Shown here piece by piece: positions 35,731-45,264 of a DNA stretch of 64,000 nucleotides. Position numbers and translations under genes: made by a program. Position 1 is the first letter of the stretch. Each line of letters opens with the position of its first letter. The notes under the pieces were generated by a model that was not told where the DNA came from, made no database searches, and saw only the letters and a list, made by a program, of their open reading frames with translations. This stretch comes from Bradyrhizobium mercantei. Its GTDB lineage: Bacteria > Pseudomonadota > Alphaproteobacteria > Rhizobiales > Xanthobacteraceae. The DNA lies in assembly GCF_001982635.1 (NCBI RefSeq), contig NZ_MKFI01000001.1:364774-428773 (forward strand), given 5' to 3'.

Positions 35731-37152
35731 CTATTTCAGCCCGAACCACAGCGTCGCGATGCCGAGAAACGAGAAGAAGCCGACCACGTCGGTGACGGTC
35801 GTGACGAAGGTGCCGGAGGCGACCGCGGGATCGGCCCGCACCCGCTCCAGCACCATCGGGATCAGGATGCCGCCGAGCGCGCCGGCGACCAGATTGCAGA
35901 TGATCGCAAGCCCGATCACGATGCCGAGGCCGGGGATCTTGAACCACGCCACCGCGGCGATGCCGGTGATGACGGCAAAGGCGATGCCGTTGACGAGCCC
36001 GACCATGGTCTCGCGCAGCACCACGCGCATCGCGTTGTAGGCGCCGAGCTCGCGGGTGGCGAGCGCGCGCACCGCGACCGTCATGGTCTGGGTCGCGGCA
36101 TTGCCGCCCTGGCTTGCCACGATCGGCGCCAGCACCGCGAGCGCCACCATCTTCTCGAGCTGGCCCTCGAACAGGCCGAGCACCGACGAGGCCAGGAACG
36201 CGGTGGCGAGATTGACCAAGAGCCAGTTGAAGCGGCCGCGGGCGATGGTCCAGACCGTGTCGGACAGCTCTTCGGGATGGGTGACACCGCCCAGCGCCTT
36301 GAGGTCCTCGTCGGCCTCCTCCTCGATCACGTCGACGACGTCGTCGATGGTGATGACGCCGACCAGCCGGTCGATGGTGTCGACCACGGGCGCTGCGACC
36401 AGATTGTACTTGCCGAACATCCGCGCGACCTGTTCCTGGTCCTCCAGCGCGGAGACCCGGCGGCGGTCCTCGTCGATCAGGTCCTTGATCGGAACCGGAC
36501 GGCGCGTGCGCAACAGCACGTCGAGCGGCACGGCGCCGAGCAAGTGCCGCTCGGCGTCGACCACGTAGATCTCGTAGAATCGATCAGGCAGATCGGGCGT
36601 GTCGCGCATGTAGTCGATCGCCTGACCGACATTCCAATCCGGCGTCACCGCGATGAACTCGGTCTGCATGCGCCGGCCGGCCGTGTTCTCCGGATACAGC
36701 AGGCTGCGCTCGATGTCCCCTCGCTCGGCCGCCGGCAGCTTCTCGAGGATCTCCTCCTGGTCCTCCTTGTCGAGGCTTTCGAGGAGCTCGACGGCGTCGT
36801 CGGATTCGAGCTCGCGGACGCCCTCGGCCACGGTCTCCGGCTCGAGTTCCTCGAGGATCTCCTCGCGGACCGTCTCGTCGACCTCGTTGAGCGCCGAGAA
36901 GTCGAAATCGGTGCCGGTGATCTCGACCAGGGTGACGCGGTCGTCCGGCTCCAGCGCCGCGATCAGGTCGCCGAGGTCCGCCTCATGCAGTTCCGCGACC
37001 ACCTCGCAGAGCAGCGGCCGGTCGGCGGCGTGGATGGCCCGGGTGATCTCCTCGACGAATTCGGGGCGGAGCTGGCCCTCCTCGTCCCGCATCGGCATCC
37101 GGGCGAGCAGGTCGGCCTCGGCGGGTTCGGCAACGTCGATTTTCTCGGCCAT
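35731..37152 (-). CDS. mgtE: Magnesium transporter MgtE
   Basis: 473 residues from ATG 37152. N-terminal superhelical acidic domain with MgtE_N repeats (ELHEADLGDLIAALEPDDR, LESLDKEDQEEILEKLPAAERGDIERSLLYPENTAGRRMQTEF), two CBS domains (about 150-270), then five membrane helices with the conserved pore region LAPIVASQGGNAATQTMTVAVRALA and the final FLGIATLWFGL. Acts as an Mg2+-gated Mg2+ channel in the inner membrane. The frame is open upstream to 37335 but lacks family similarity there. Confidence 0.96.
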   Translation of the reverse strand: MAEKIDVAEPAEADLLARMPMRDEEGQLRPEFVEEITRAIHAADRPLLCEVVAELHEADLGDLIAALEPDDRVTLVEITGTDFDFSALNEVDETVREEILEELEPETVAEGVRELESDDAVELLESLDKEDQEEILEKLPAAERGDIERSLLYPENTAGRRMQTEFIAVTPDWNVGQAIDYMRDTPDLPDRFYEIYVVDAERHLLGAVPLDVLLRTRRPVPIKDLIDEDRRRVSALEDQEQVARMFGKYNLVAAPVVDTIDRLVGVITIDDVVDVIEEEADEDLKALGGVTHPEELSDTVWTIARGRFNWLLVNLATAFLASSVLGLFEGQLEKMVALAVLAPIVASQGGNAATQTMTVAVRALATRELGAYNAMRVVLRETMVGLVNGIAFAVITGIAAVAWFKIPGLGIVIGLAIICNLVAGALGGILIPMVLERVRADPAVASGTFVTTVTDVVGFFSFLGIATLWFGLK

Positions 37153-37236
37153 GCCGTGTTTCGCCGGTTTGACAGGAGGGGAAAAACTGGTTGGATGAGT
37201 GCGGAACGGATTACCTAATGGGCGGGGGCCAGTGCA

Positions 37237-38058
37237 ATGAGAAATATGTCGAGCGCACCGCGACCGATCCTGAACATTGTCGCGATGCTGATCTCGATCG
37301 CGCTCGCACCTTGCGTGCTGGTTGGCCCGGCGCATGCCGCCGAGTGCACGCGCAAGGACGCGCTCGGCACCTCACGTGTGCTCGAGGTCGACCCAGCGAC
37401 CTATCCGCGCGTCGGGCTGAAGAGCTTTCCGCAGACCCTGCCGCTGCGGGATGGCGAGGTGGTGCTGACCTTCGACGACGGACCGACGCCGGGGGTCACC
37501 GACAAGGTGCTGACGGCGCTGGCCGCCGAATGCGTGCAGGCCACCTTCTTCATGGTCGGCCGCAACGCCGCCGATCATCCCGATATGGTCCGCAAGATTG
37601 CGCGCCTCGGCCACAGCATCGGCTACCACAGCTGGGACCATCCGCATCTCAACAAAATGCCGACGGATCAGGCCGAGGCGAACATCAATCGAGGGATCGA
37701 AGCGGTCCAGATGGCCTTGCGCGGCACCGCGAGCACGGTCCCGAGCACGCCGTTCTTCCGGTTCCCCTATTTCGAGTCGACGCCGACCCTGCTGAACCAT
37801 CTGGAAAAGCGCGGTATCGCGGTGTTCGGAGCCGATTTCTGGGCCAGCGATTGGAACAAGATGACGCCTGAGGAGGAACTCAAGCTGCTCACCGGGCGGC
37901 TCGAAGGCCACCGCAAGGGAATTATCCTGCTGCATGACCCGCAGATGCGGACAGCCCAGATGCTGCCCGCCTTCCTGAGGTACCTGCAGGAGCATAATTA
38001 TCACGTCGTCCACATCGTCCCGGCGGCGATGAAAACCGTGTCCGACCGGACACATTGA
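37237..38058 (+). CDS. Polysaccharide deacetylase family protein (first of tandem pair)
   Basis: 273 residues, carbohydrate esterase 4 (NodB) fold, exported (signal peptide ending GPAHA). Active-site motifs are TFDDGP at 78-83 (catalytic Asp and metal Asp), HSWDHP at 131-136 (metal His131 and His135), and RFPYFE. Family members remove N-acetyl or O-acetyl groups from peptidoglycan or other glycans. The shared motif ALGTSR before the domain is repeated in the next gene, showing a duplication. Divergent from mgtE. Confidence 0.92.
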   Translation: MRNMSSAPRPILNIVAMLISIALAPCVLVGPAHAAECTRKDALGTSRVLEVDPATYPRVGLKSFPQTLPLRDGEVVLTFDDGPTPGVTDKVLTALAAECVQATFFMVGRNAADHPDMVRKIARLGHSIGYHSWDHPHLNKMPTDQAEANINRGIEAVQMALRGTASTVPSTPFFRFPYFESTPTLLNHLEKRGIAVFGADFWASDWNKMTPEEELKLLTGRLEGHRKGIILLHDPQMRTAQMLPAFLRYLQEHNYHVVHIVPAAMKTVSDRTH

Positions 38059-38127
38059 ACCCGGAACACGGACTGTATTACAGACTGTTAAGGCGGCGTT
38101 CATGGCGCCGTACCTAAGGATTCGTCA

Positions 38128-39513
38128 GTGCGTTTGGAATGCGGCCGAGATTCGATGATTGCAAACGTCCTGACGATGATCCGGAAGCGTTCGCGGACCG
38201 TGATCGGCGCGGCGCTGCTGGGCTGCGGCTTGATGACGCCGCAGGCCGCCCTCGCCGCGGACTGCCCTAACCCCAACGCACTCGGCACCTCGCGGACCCT
38301 CGTGGTCGATCCCAGGGAGCACCCGCGGATCGGCACCATGCAGTATCCGGAGACCTTGCCGCTTGCCGACCACGAGGTGGTGCTGACCTTCGACGACGGC
38401 CCGCTGCCGAAATACAGCAACCAGGTGCTGGCCATTCTCGCCAGCCAGTGCGTCAAGGCGACCTTCTTCACCATCGGCTCCCAGGCCCGGTTCAATCCGG
38501 AGGGCGTGCGCAAGCTGATCGCGGCCGGACACACCGTCGGCACGCACAGCCAGAACCATCCGCTGACGATGAACAAGATGCCGCTCGAGAAGGTACGGCA
38601 GGAAGTCGACGACGGCATCGCCTCGACGCTCGCAGCCCTCAATGGCGACAAAAGCAAGCTCGCGCCATTCTTCCGGATTCCCGGCCTGATGCGCGCTGAG
38701 ATCCCCGAAGCGTATCTGGCCTCACAGGGCATCCAGGTCTGGAGCGCCGACTTCCCGGCCGATGACTGGCGCCACATCTCGCCGCAGCGGGTCTATGATC
38801 TCGCGATCCAGCGCATCGAGGCCAAGCGCAAGGGCATCCTGCTGCTGCACGACATCCAGCCGCGCACCGTCGCGGCGCTGCCGCGCATCCTCGCCACGCT
38901 GAAGGAACGCGGCTACCGCATCGTTCACGTCGTGCCGGCAACTCCGGACCGACCGGCGACGCCGACCCAGCCGCAGCAATGGTTCCTGCATCCGCCGACC
39001 GAGACGGTGGCGACCACGCGCTGGCCCAAAATTCCGAACTTCGTCTTCACCGCGACGCGGACGCTACCGGCGCCTGTCTTTGCCGACATGGATTGGCGCG
39101 ATGCCGACATCCTCGACCACGCGCAGCGCGCCCGCGTCGGTGTGCCCGTCCGCACGCTGTGGCCGCAGCCGCAGCTCTCGCAGCTCGCTTCCGTCTCGAG
39201 CTTGCCGATCCCGGCGGCGGACGTGTTTCGCGTTCCCGAAGCGCTGGACCTGACCCTGCTCGCGGCCCGTTCGACGGCCAGCCGCCGCCTCGCACAGCGC
39301 GCAACTGCTCCGGGCGTCAGCGCGCCGCGCGCGCAAGCGTTCTCCGCGCGCCAGGCCCGGCATCCGAAGCAGGCCGCGCATCAGGCGCCCGCAGCGGCTC
39401 ACGGCAGAGCCCCGCATGCCGCGCCGCCCAATGCGAGCAATGCTTCGGTCCGCGTCGCCAAACGCACCCCGCGCGCCGAAGCCACGGCGACCAGCAAGCG
39501 CGTGCCTGACTGA
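38128..39513 (+). CDS. Polysaccharide deacetylase family protein with basic C-terminal extension
   Basis: 461 residues from a GTG at 38128 preceded by AAGGA; an ATG at 38155 is the alternative. Exported (GLMTPQAALAA). The deacetylase core has ALGTSRTLVVD, TFDDGP, HSQNHP and RIPGLM, all parallel to the upstream gene. After the core (about residue 275) there is a 185-residue Ala/Arg/Pro-rich extension with no recognised domain. The gap to the first deacetylase gene is 69 bases, so this is a duplicated pair. Confidence 0.9.
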   Translation: MRLECGRDSMIANVLTMIRKRSRTVIGAALLGCGLMTPQAALAADCPNPNALGTSRTLVVDPREHPRIGTMQYPETLPLADHEVVLTFDDGPLPKYSNQVLAILASQCVKATFFTIGSQARFNPEGVRKLIAAGHTVGTHSQNHPLTMNKMPLEKVRQEVDDGIASTLAALNGDKSKLAPFFRIPGLMRAEIPEAYLASQGIQVWSADFPADDWRHISPQRVYDLAIQRIEAKRKGILLLHDIQPRTVAALPRILATLKERGYRIVHVVPATPDRPATPTQPQQWFLHPPTETVATTRWPKIPNFVFTATRTLPAPVFADMDWRDADILDHAQRARVGVPVRTLWPQPQLSQLASVSSLPIPAADVFRVPEALDLTLLAARSTASRRLAQRATAPGVSAPRAQAFSARQARHPKQAAHQAPAAAHGRAPHAAPPNASNASVRVAKRTPRAEATATSKRVPD

Positions 39514-39519
39514 CGTGAT

Positions 39520-39981
39520 CTAGCTGGCCACGATCTTGGCGACGCAAAGCAGGATCACCAGCGCCAGGAAGAAGATGTCGATATAGGATTTGATCTCGCC
39601 GGCATGCCTGAGCTCGGTGACATCGGCGACGATCTGCTTGCGCGAGGCTGACGCATTGGGCCCCTCGCCGGCCGCTGCGGCCAACCGCCGCGTCTCGCCT
39701 TCGAGGCGCTCGATCCGCTGGAAGAAATAGAACGAGCGCAGGCCCGAGAGGGCATGCATCGTCGCATAGACCAGGACCAGGATCGCGACCGTCGCACGCT
39801 GCTCGTATTTCTCCAGCAAGTTCAGCGTGAAATAGACCAGCCCCAGGAACACGAAATTGGAGACGACACGATAGACGTAGCTGGCAAAGATCATCAGGCG
39901 CTCCGGGTGGGGCAGGCTTGCGGCCGCGCGATCGGGGGAAGCAGCGGCCTCGGTCCGGCGACGCCATACCAGCAAGGCCAT
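39520..39981 (-). CDS. Hypothetical membrane protein
   Basis: 153 residues with three membrane helices: ASYVYRVVSNFVFLGLVYFTL, VAILVLVYATMHALSGL and SYIDIFFLALVILLCVAKIV. An amphipathic charged segment (FFQRIERLEGETRRLA) links the second and third. Convergent with the second deacetylase gene with a 6-base gap. No family recognised. The first 29 residues before MIFASYVY are poor, so the start may be internal. Confidence 0.65.
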   Translation of the reverse strand: MALLVWRRRTEAAASPDRAAASLPHPERLMIFASYVYRVVSNFVFLGLVYFTLNLLEKYEQRATVAILVLVYATMHALSGLRSFYFFQRIERLEGETRRLAAAAGEGPNASASRKQIVADVTELRHAGEIKSYIDIFFLALVILLCVAKIVAS

Positions 39982-40083
39982 GCATCCGCTACCCTACCCG
40001 ACCAGTGTTACAGGAGCGTCGCCCCATTGACGCGGCGCGGCCGGCTTGCGATGTAAATCGCCCCGGACATCCCAGGGTGGTCA

Positions 40084-43000
40084 ATGCAAGTCGTTCGCTC
40101 CGTTCGCCTCTGGATGAAGGAAGGCAGATCCGACAAGCTCTATGAAGTCGATCTCGTCGATCTGGAACGCGCCGACGACGATGCACGCTATCTGGTCAAT
40201 TTCAGATATGGCCGTCGCGGCACGTCGCTGAGGGATGGCACCAAGACCCCATCGCCGGTCACCCGCGCGAACGCAGAAAAGCTGTTCGACAGTGTCGTGG
40301 TGTCAAAGATCAACGGCGGTTATCGCCGCACCGAGGGCGATGCTCCACCGCTGACCGTTCGCGACACCGGCGCCGATGCCGACGGACGTGACACCGAGCT
40401 ACTCAGGAAGCTCGCGACCTGCGCGCGCGGTGCTTGGCCCGAAAACGAGCGCGACCGCCTGTTCTGGCGCCTCGGTGTGATCCGGCTCACAGCCGCCTAT
40501 CCCCAACTCGCAGCCTTCGCCGGGAAGACCGGCGCGGCGAACGCGAGTTACAGCCTCGTCTACGCGCTGGCGCGTTGCGGCGGTGCAGACGCCGCCGATC
40601 TGCTGCGCAGCTGCGCCGACCACAATGTCAGCCTGGTGACGCGCGACTACGCGGCCTACGCCCTCGCAAGCGAGCTGATGGGCCCGCGGCGGTCGTCGCC
40701 GCGCCTGTCGTTGCCGCGAACGACGGATGCTGCGGCGACGCGCGACATCGAGACGGCGCTGGCGAACGGCAATGGCGCGGGCCTGATCCAGGCCCTGCTG
40801 GCGGCGAATTCGACGCAGCCGGGGTTCGCCAACCAGTTCCTCATTGCCCTCGCCCACCATGCGCTCGCCGACGACGCCGCGCGCAAGACGCTGCTCGCGG
40901 CCGTGCACGCGATGAGCCCGCGCCCGCCCTATGTGCAGGTGCTGCGGCGCCTGTTCAAATATGCCGATCTCACCGACGACGGCCCGCTGTTTGCCGCAAC
41001 TGCGCGGCAGTTCGAGCTGGCGACGCCGATGTATTATCGCGGCCGGGTCTACAACGACCGCGTCTGGTTGCCCGGTTCGCGCCAGGCTCTCAACCTCAGC
41101 GAGGAACAGCAGAGCGCGGCTCCGCGCCTCGCGCTGTCCGACCAGACGCTGCTCTACTTCAAGCGGCGCGCCTGGCGCATGCTGCGCAAGCGCGCCGAGC
41201 TCGGACAGGACGCCTTCACGGCGATGGCGAGTGAGCTTCTCCTCGCCTTCACCGACGCCGACGGCATCAAGCCGGCGACATCGAGCAAGTATGCCCTTAT
41301 CGACGGCGGCTACCGTCTCACCCCTCACACCACCGAGGCGCTGAGCCGGGTCTGGAGCGTCAGCCACCTGCTGCATGCCACAGCCGCAACCAGCGACTTC
41401 AATGCCAGGTCGCTCACGCATCGCCATCTCGGTGCGCGTGCGACGGCACAGCGCGAAGAAGCCTTCCCCGCGCTTTGGGATGCCCAGCCGCAGCGGCTGC
41501 TGCGCATCGCGACGCTGGCGCGCAATCACGAGGCGGCGCGTTTCGCTGCCGAGGCGCTGCGACAGGGGCCGCCGCGGCCCGAAGCGATGGACGTCGCCGC
41601 GATCGGCGGCCTGCTCGCCTCGCCCTATCCCGAGGTCACCACGCTCGCGGCCACGATCGCGCGGCGCCTGATCGATTCCGGCAAGGCCGATGCGGCATTG
41701 ATCGCCGCGCTGCTCGAGGCTGATGTGCCTGAAATGCGCGACCTGGCGATCCGCGCCATCGACAACCGCGCCGACTGGCCGTGGGCCGACCCCGCCCTTG
41801 CACGCGCCGCGCTGACGAGCCCGCACGACCATGTGCAGGGCCGCACCCGGGGCTGGCTGCGCGACCGCGCGCCCTCGCGGGAGCAACGCGCCCGCGCGAC
41901 GGAAGCGTTCGCGGCCTGGCTCGCGCAATTGCCGCCAGAACTGGACGACAAGCTGCGCGCCGGCCTCACCGCTGCGCTCGCGCTGCTGCCGCAGCTCTGG
42001 CCGGATCGCGACTGCCCGCTGGAGCCGGAGGTGATCGAAAGCCTGACCGGCCACGCCAGCCCCGACGTGCAGGCGGCCAGCATCCAGCTCATCGCGGTGA
42101 CCCCGACGCGGCCTGGCGACCTGCCGGAAGCGTTCTGGCAGGCGATCCTGCAGGCCGATGCGCCGGAAATCCGCATGGCCTCGATGAGCCTCCTGGCGCG
42201 GCTCGACGACGCCGCGCTCGCGCAGCATCGCGACGGCATCGTACTGGCAGCCACCGGCGCCCATGCCGGACTGCGCGCGGCGGCGCGTCCGCTGGTCGCG
42301 CGCCTCGCGGCGACCGACGAGGCTTTTGCCATCCGGTTGCGCGACATGCTGATGGCCGGCTTCTTCCGCGCCGAGCCGGTCGAAGGCCATGCCGCCGACA
42401 TGGTCACGCTGTTCGTCGAAGCCTTGCCGCAGGCCGCGGCCGCGATCGATGACGGCACGCTGTGGCGCCTTTTGCAGGCGCGCGCGGCCGGTGCCCGGAT
42501 GCTGGGCGCAAAATTGCTGGAAAGCCGCGACCCGTCGCGCTTCTCGGTCCGCCAGCTCGCCCGGCTCGGCAATCATCCGTTCGCCGCCGTGCGCCGCTTC
42601 GCGCTTGATGCGTTCGCGGCCGACGAGCCCCGCTTCCGCGCCGACCCGCAGAATGCCGTGCTGCTGGTCGAGAGCGAGTGGGACGATGTCCGGACGACCG
42701 CAGTGAACCGCCTCACGGCATGGCCCAGCGACGCGCTGCCGGCCGCGGCGCTGGCCGTCATGGCGGACTCGACGGTGCCGGCGGTGCAGGACGGCGCCCG
42801 CCTGCTGCTGCGGCGCAGTCTCGCCGAGGGCAATATCGCCGAGGTGCTGGGGCGCGTGCTGGAGCATCCCTCGGGGAGCTTCCACCTCTTCGTCACCGAA
42901 CTGATCACAGACGATTCGCTGGAGGATCCGGCGATCTTCGCCAAATTCCTCACCCAGGCCCGCATCATCCTGATGCAGATCAACCGCGGGCGCATCGCCA

Positions 43001-43242
43001 AGGACCGGATCTTCACGGCGCTGCGCAACGAGGCGCTGGCGCACCGGGACCGCGCGGCGGTGATCGCGCAGTTGTTGCACGACTTCACGCTCAGCGTGAC
43101 GCTGCGTGACAAGGCACCGGCGCTGATCATCCTGCGCGACATCGCGCATGCCTGGCCGGATCTCCCGCTGCCCGTCACCGTAGCCCGCGCCGGCCGCGCG
43201 CCGTCAGGCGGCAGCTCGCAAACCAGCGGGAGCGCCGCATGA
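40084..43242 (+). CDS. WGR domain and HEAT/ARM-repeat protein (retron-associated)
   Basis: 1052 residues, first gene of the retron operon. The N-terminus (about 1-80) is a WGR domain: RLWMKEGRSDKLYEVDLVDL, YLVNFRYGRRGTSLRDGTKT and ANAEKLFDSVVVSKINGGY; the WGR signature is here YGRRG. WGR domains bind DNA ends or nucleic acids in PARPs. The remaining 900 residues are Ala/Leu/Arg-rich helical repeats of the HEAT/ARM kind (for example the repeated GLLASPYPEVTTLAATIARRLIDSG and LTGHASPDVQAASIQLIAV). No catalytic site seen. Its last bases overlap the SWIM gene start by four (ATGA), so translation is coupled. Probably the large scaffold or effector part of the retron. Confidence 0.85.
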   Translation: MQVVRSVRLWMKEGRSDKLYEVDLVDLERADDDARYLVNFRYGRRGTSLRDGTKTPSPVTRANAEKLFDSVVVSKINGGYRRTEGDAPPLTVRDTGADADGRDTELLRKLATCARGAWPENERDRLFWRLGVIRLTAAYPQLAAFAGKTGAANASYSLVYALARCGGADAADLLRSCADHNVSLVTRDYAAYALASELMGPRRSSPRLSLPRTTDAAATRDIETALANGNGAGLIQALLAANSTQPGFANQFLIALAHHALADDAARKTLLAAVHAMSPRPPYVQVLRRLFKYADLTDDGPLFAATARQFELATPMYYRGRVYNDRVWLPGSRQALNLSEEQQSAAPRLALSDQTLLYFKRRAWRMLRKRAELGQDAFTAMASELLLAFTDADGIKPATSSKYALIDGGYRLTPHTTEALSRVWSVSHLLHATAATSDFNARSLTHRHLGARATAQREEAFPALWDAQPQRLLRIATLARNHEAARFAAEALRQGPPRPEAMDVAAIGGLLASPYPEVTTLAATIARRLIDSGKADAALIAALLEADVPEMRDLAIRAIDNRADWPWADPALARAALTSPHDHVQGRTRGWLRDRAPSREQRARATEAFAAWLAQLPPELDDKLRAGLTAALALLPQLWPDRDCPLEPEVIESLTGHASPDVQAASIQLIAVTPTRPGDLPEAFWQAILQADAPEIRMASMSLLARLDDAALAQHRDGIVLAATGAHAGLRAAARPLVARLAATDEAFAIRLRDMLMAGFFRAEPVEGHAADMVTLFVEALPQAAAAIDDGTLWRLLQARAAGARMLGAKLLESRDPSRFSVRQLARLGNHPFAAVRRFALDAFAADEPRFRADPQNAVLLVESEWDDVRTTAVNRLTAWPSDALPAAALAVMADSTVPAVQDGARLLLRRSLAEGNIAEVLGRVLEHPSGSFHLFVTELITDDSLEDPAIFAKFLTQARIILMQINRGRIAKDRIFTALRNEALAHRDRAAVIAQLLHDFTLSVTLRDKAPALIILRDIAHAWPDLPLPVTVARAGRAPSGGSSQTSGSAA

Positions 43243-44909
43243 ACTTCGCTTATCGATTTCTCGGCAGCACCAGCGCTTCGTCCGACGCCGCCTCGTCGTC
43301 GTTCGCTTTCGCGCCGGACACGCTGCGCCAGCCGACCTTCTTCACCGGCAAGGTCGCGCGCCATCTCGCGTTCCGCGAGGCGATCTCCGCGCTGCATCAC
43401 GTCGTGGTGTCGGACCTGCGCTTCAAGCCGCGCGACCGTACCGCCTATTTCGAGTGGCTGAAGCAGAGCGAGGCCAGTTTCCTCGCCGAGGCGACGGCGC
43501 AGTCCGAGGCGCTCAAGCCGCGCATCGCGGCATTGCAGGACCGCATCCGCGGCTTCGACCGCGAACGCGATCGGCTGATGAAGCCGTTCTGGGCGGCGCG
43601 GCAATCCTATTTCAACTTCCTCTACAAGCAGAACCGTGACGCCTGGATCGTGCTCGATCCGGTGATCACGGTGCATCCGGACGAGATCTTCTTCGAGTGC
43701 TTCAGCCTCGACGAATCGAGCTACGGGCGGCTGTCGTGCGACCACGACGTGTTCGAGAGCCTTGGCGAGATGGCGTTCGGCACCACCAATATCGACTACA
43801 GCCACGCCCTCTACGACGAATTCCAGAAGATCCGCTCCTATCGCGACACCACCCTCACCATCGATCCCACAGGGTTCGAGGTCCAGACCGGAGACGACCT
43901 CGACTTCCGCGAAGAAAAGATCGACCTGCCCGACAGCTGGGTGCGCGGCTTCCTGCAGGTGTCGAGCGCCATGACCTTGCCGGCGCATGTCTTCGACCTG
44001 CATCCGGTTGACATGGCCAACATCCTCACTCGCCTCGCGCAAAAGAAGGAGAAAGCCGGCCCGCGCTCGCTGCGTTTCGTGCTCAAGCCGGATGCGCCCG
44101 TGGAGGTGATCATCGAGCCGTGGCACGACAGGCTCACCTTCCGCCGCTCGATCTATCGCGGCAAGTCCGCCGCCGAGGTCCGCATCTGGGGCCGGCGGCG
44201 ACTTGCGATCCTCGGGCGGGCGCTGCCGCTGGCGCGCTCGGTGCGGGTGCACTTGACCGGAACCGGCCTGCCGTCGTTCTTCGTCGTCGATTTCGGCGGT
44301 CTGCGCTTCACGCTCGGCCTGTCCGGCTGGACTGCGAACGACTGGTCGTCGGCCGGGCAATTCGACCTGCTCGCGCCGCGCCACAAGGTCGACAACGACA
44401 GTGCCCAGCGCGTTTTCGCTGCACTCGGCAAGTCCCATGCGGCCACCGCTGCCGAGCTGGCGCAACAGACCGGCGTCGACCAGACGCTCGTGCATGCGGC
44501 GCTCACGGCCTACACCCAGGCCGGACGCGTGATGTTCGACCTCGACAAGTCGCTCTATCGCCTGCGCGAACTGACGCGCGAGCCGCTGTCATCAGCCCAG
44601 CTGCGCTTCGCCAGCGCGCAGGAGGAGAAGGCCGATCGCCTGATCAACGCCAACCTCGTGACCATCGGCAACATTGATCGCAATCAGGGCGTTCGCGCCG
44701 TCAACGGCAGCGTGCTCGACAATGCCCGCACCGAGCAGGTGAGCCTCGTCATCGACGACGACGATCGTCTCGTCGAGGCGCGATGCAGCTGTCATTTCTA
44801 CGGCCACAACAAGATGATGCGCGGCCCCTGCGAGCACATGCTCGCACTGCGCCGGATCTTCCACTCACAAGTCGAGGGCGTCGCCCAGGACGGACCCGCC
44901 ATCAGATGA
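43239..44909 (+). CDS. SWIM zinc-finger protein (retron-associated)
   Basis: 556 residues, second gene of the operon. The SWIM finger is near the C-terminus: Cys516-x-Cys518, then Cys531-x-His533 (context ARCSCHFYGHNK and GPCEHMLAL). Residues about 375-440 (SAQRVFAALGKSHAATAAELAQQTGVDQTLVHAALTAYTQAGRVMFDLD) have the look of a winged helix, making this a WH-SWIM protein. The first 370 residues form no domain that I know. SWIM fingers bind nucleic acid or proteins. The overlap with the WGR/HEAT gene and the msr-msd element directly downstream tie it to the retron. Confidence 0.88.
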   Translation: MNFAYRFLGSTSASSDAASSSFAFAPDTLRQPTFFTGKVARHLAFREAISALHHVVVSDLRFKPRDRTAYFEWLKQSEASFLAEATAQSEALKPRIAALQDRIRGFDRERDRLMKPFWAARQSYFNFLYKQNRDAWIVLDPVITVHPDEIFFECFSLDESSYGRLSCDHDVFESLGEMAFGTTNIDYSHALYDEFQKIRSYRDTTLTIDPTGFEVQTGDDLDFREEKIDLPDSWVRGFLQVSSAMTLPAHVFDLHPVDMANILTRLAQKKEKAGPRSLRFVLKPDAPVEVIIEPWHDRLTFRRSIYRGKSAAEVRIWGRRRLAILGRALPLARSVRVHLTGTGLPSFFVVDFGGLRFTLGLSGWTANDWSSAGQFDLLAPRHKVDNDSAQRVFAALGKSHAATAAELAQQTGVDQTLVHAALTAYTQAGRVMFDLDKSLYRLRELTREPLSSAQLRFASAQEEKADRLINANLVTIGNIDRNQGVRAVNGSVLDNARTEQVSLVIDDDDRLVEARCSCHFYGHNKMMRGPCEHMLALRRIFHSQVEGVAQDGPAIR

Positions 44910-44976
44910 GTGACATGAAAGCCACCATCCGCAGAGCCGGCTTGAACCGGCGACACCAATTCGCGTATCACTGCAT

Positions 44977-45212
44977 TCGGAAGGGCGCAGGCCGGTCAGG
45001 ACCTTGCAACCCGGGCGGCGTATCGCCGTCCTTGCACCATGACCACGCATGCGTCACTGGCCCGATCTTCACTGGGCCGGGGCAGTCCACCCCTACGCAA
45101 TCGCAGAATGGGTTCGTTGAACCCAATTGCGTAGGGGTGGACGCCCCGGCGTCGAGTGGATCGATCCAGTTCTTAGAAGAGACGAAGGCAATCCGGCCTG
45201 CGCCCTTTCCGA
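44977..45212 (+). ncRNA. Predicted retron msr-msd non-coding RNA
   Basis: The SWIM-RT spacer holds the standard retron RNA plan. a1 (44977-44995, core GGGCGCAGGCCGG) pairs with a2 (45193-45212, core CCGGCCTGCGCCC) over 19 bp with one bulge. Inside a1 comes a short msr hairpin, 45013-45020 with 45024-45031 (GGGCGGCG / CGCCGTCC, TAT loop), flanked by a GCAA/TTGC extension. Then comes the long msd hairpin (45076-45150). The a2 arm ends 52 bases before the reverse transcriptase start. The exact branching G and cDNA ends cannot be set from sequence. Confidence 0.85.
45076..45150 (+). ncRNA. msd stem-loop (template for predicted reverse-transcribed DNA)
   Basis: GCCGGGGC (45076-45083) pairs with GCCCCGGC (45143-45150). 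After a bulged A at 45084, GTCCACCCCTACGCAAT (45085-45101) pairs perfectly with ATTGCGTAGGGGTGGAC (45126-45142). A one-sided internal loop (45102-45109) leads to a 6-bp tip hairpin GGGTTC-GTT-GAACCC (45110-45124). Together about 31 bp of stem in 75 bases. Confidence 0.88.
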
Positions 45213-45264
45213 TCCCCCTGCTTCGCGAGACCGCCGCCGCACTCCTGACCGGAGGGCTGGCCGC

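Noticed and set aside
45127..45264. Extending the reverse transcriptase to an upstream ATG at 45127
   Set aside because: The extension runs through the msd hairpin and a2 arm, and the GTG at 45265 has a strong GGAGGG site; the residues MRRGGRPG and on have no RT similarity.
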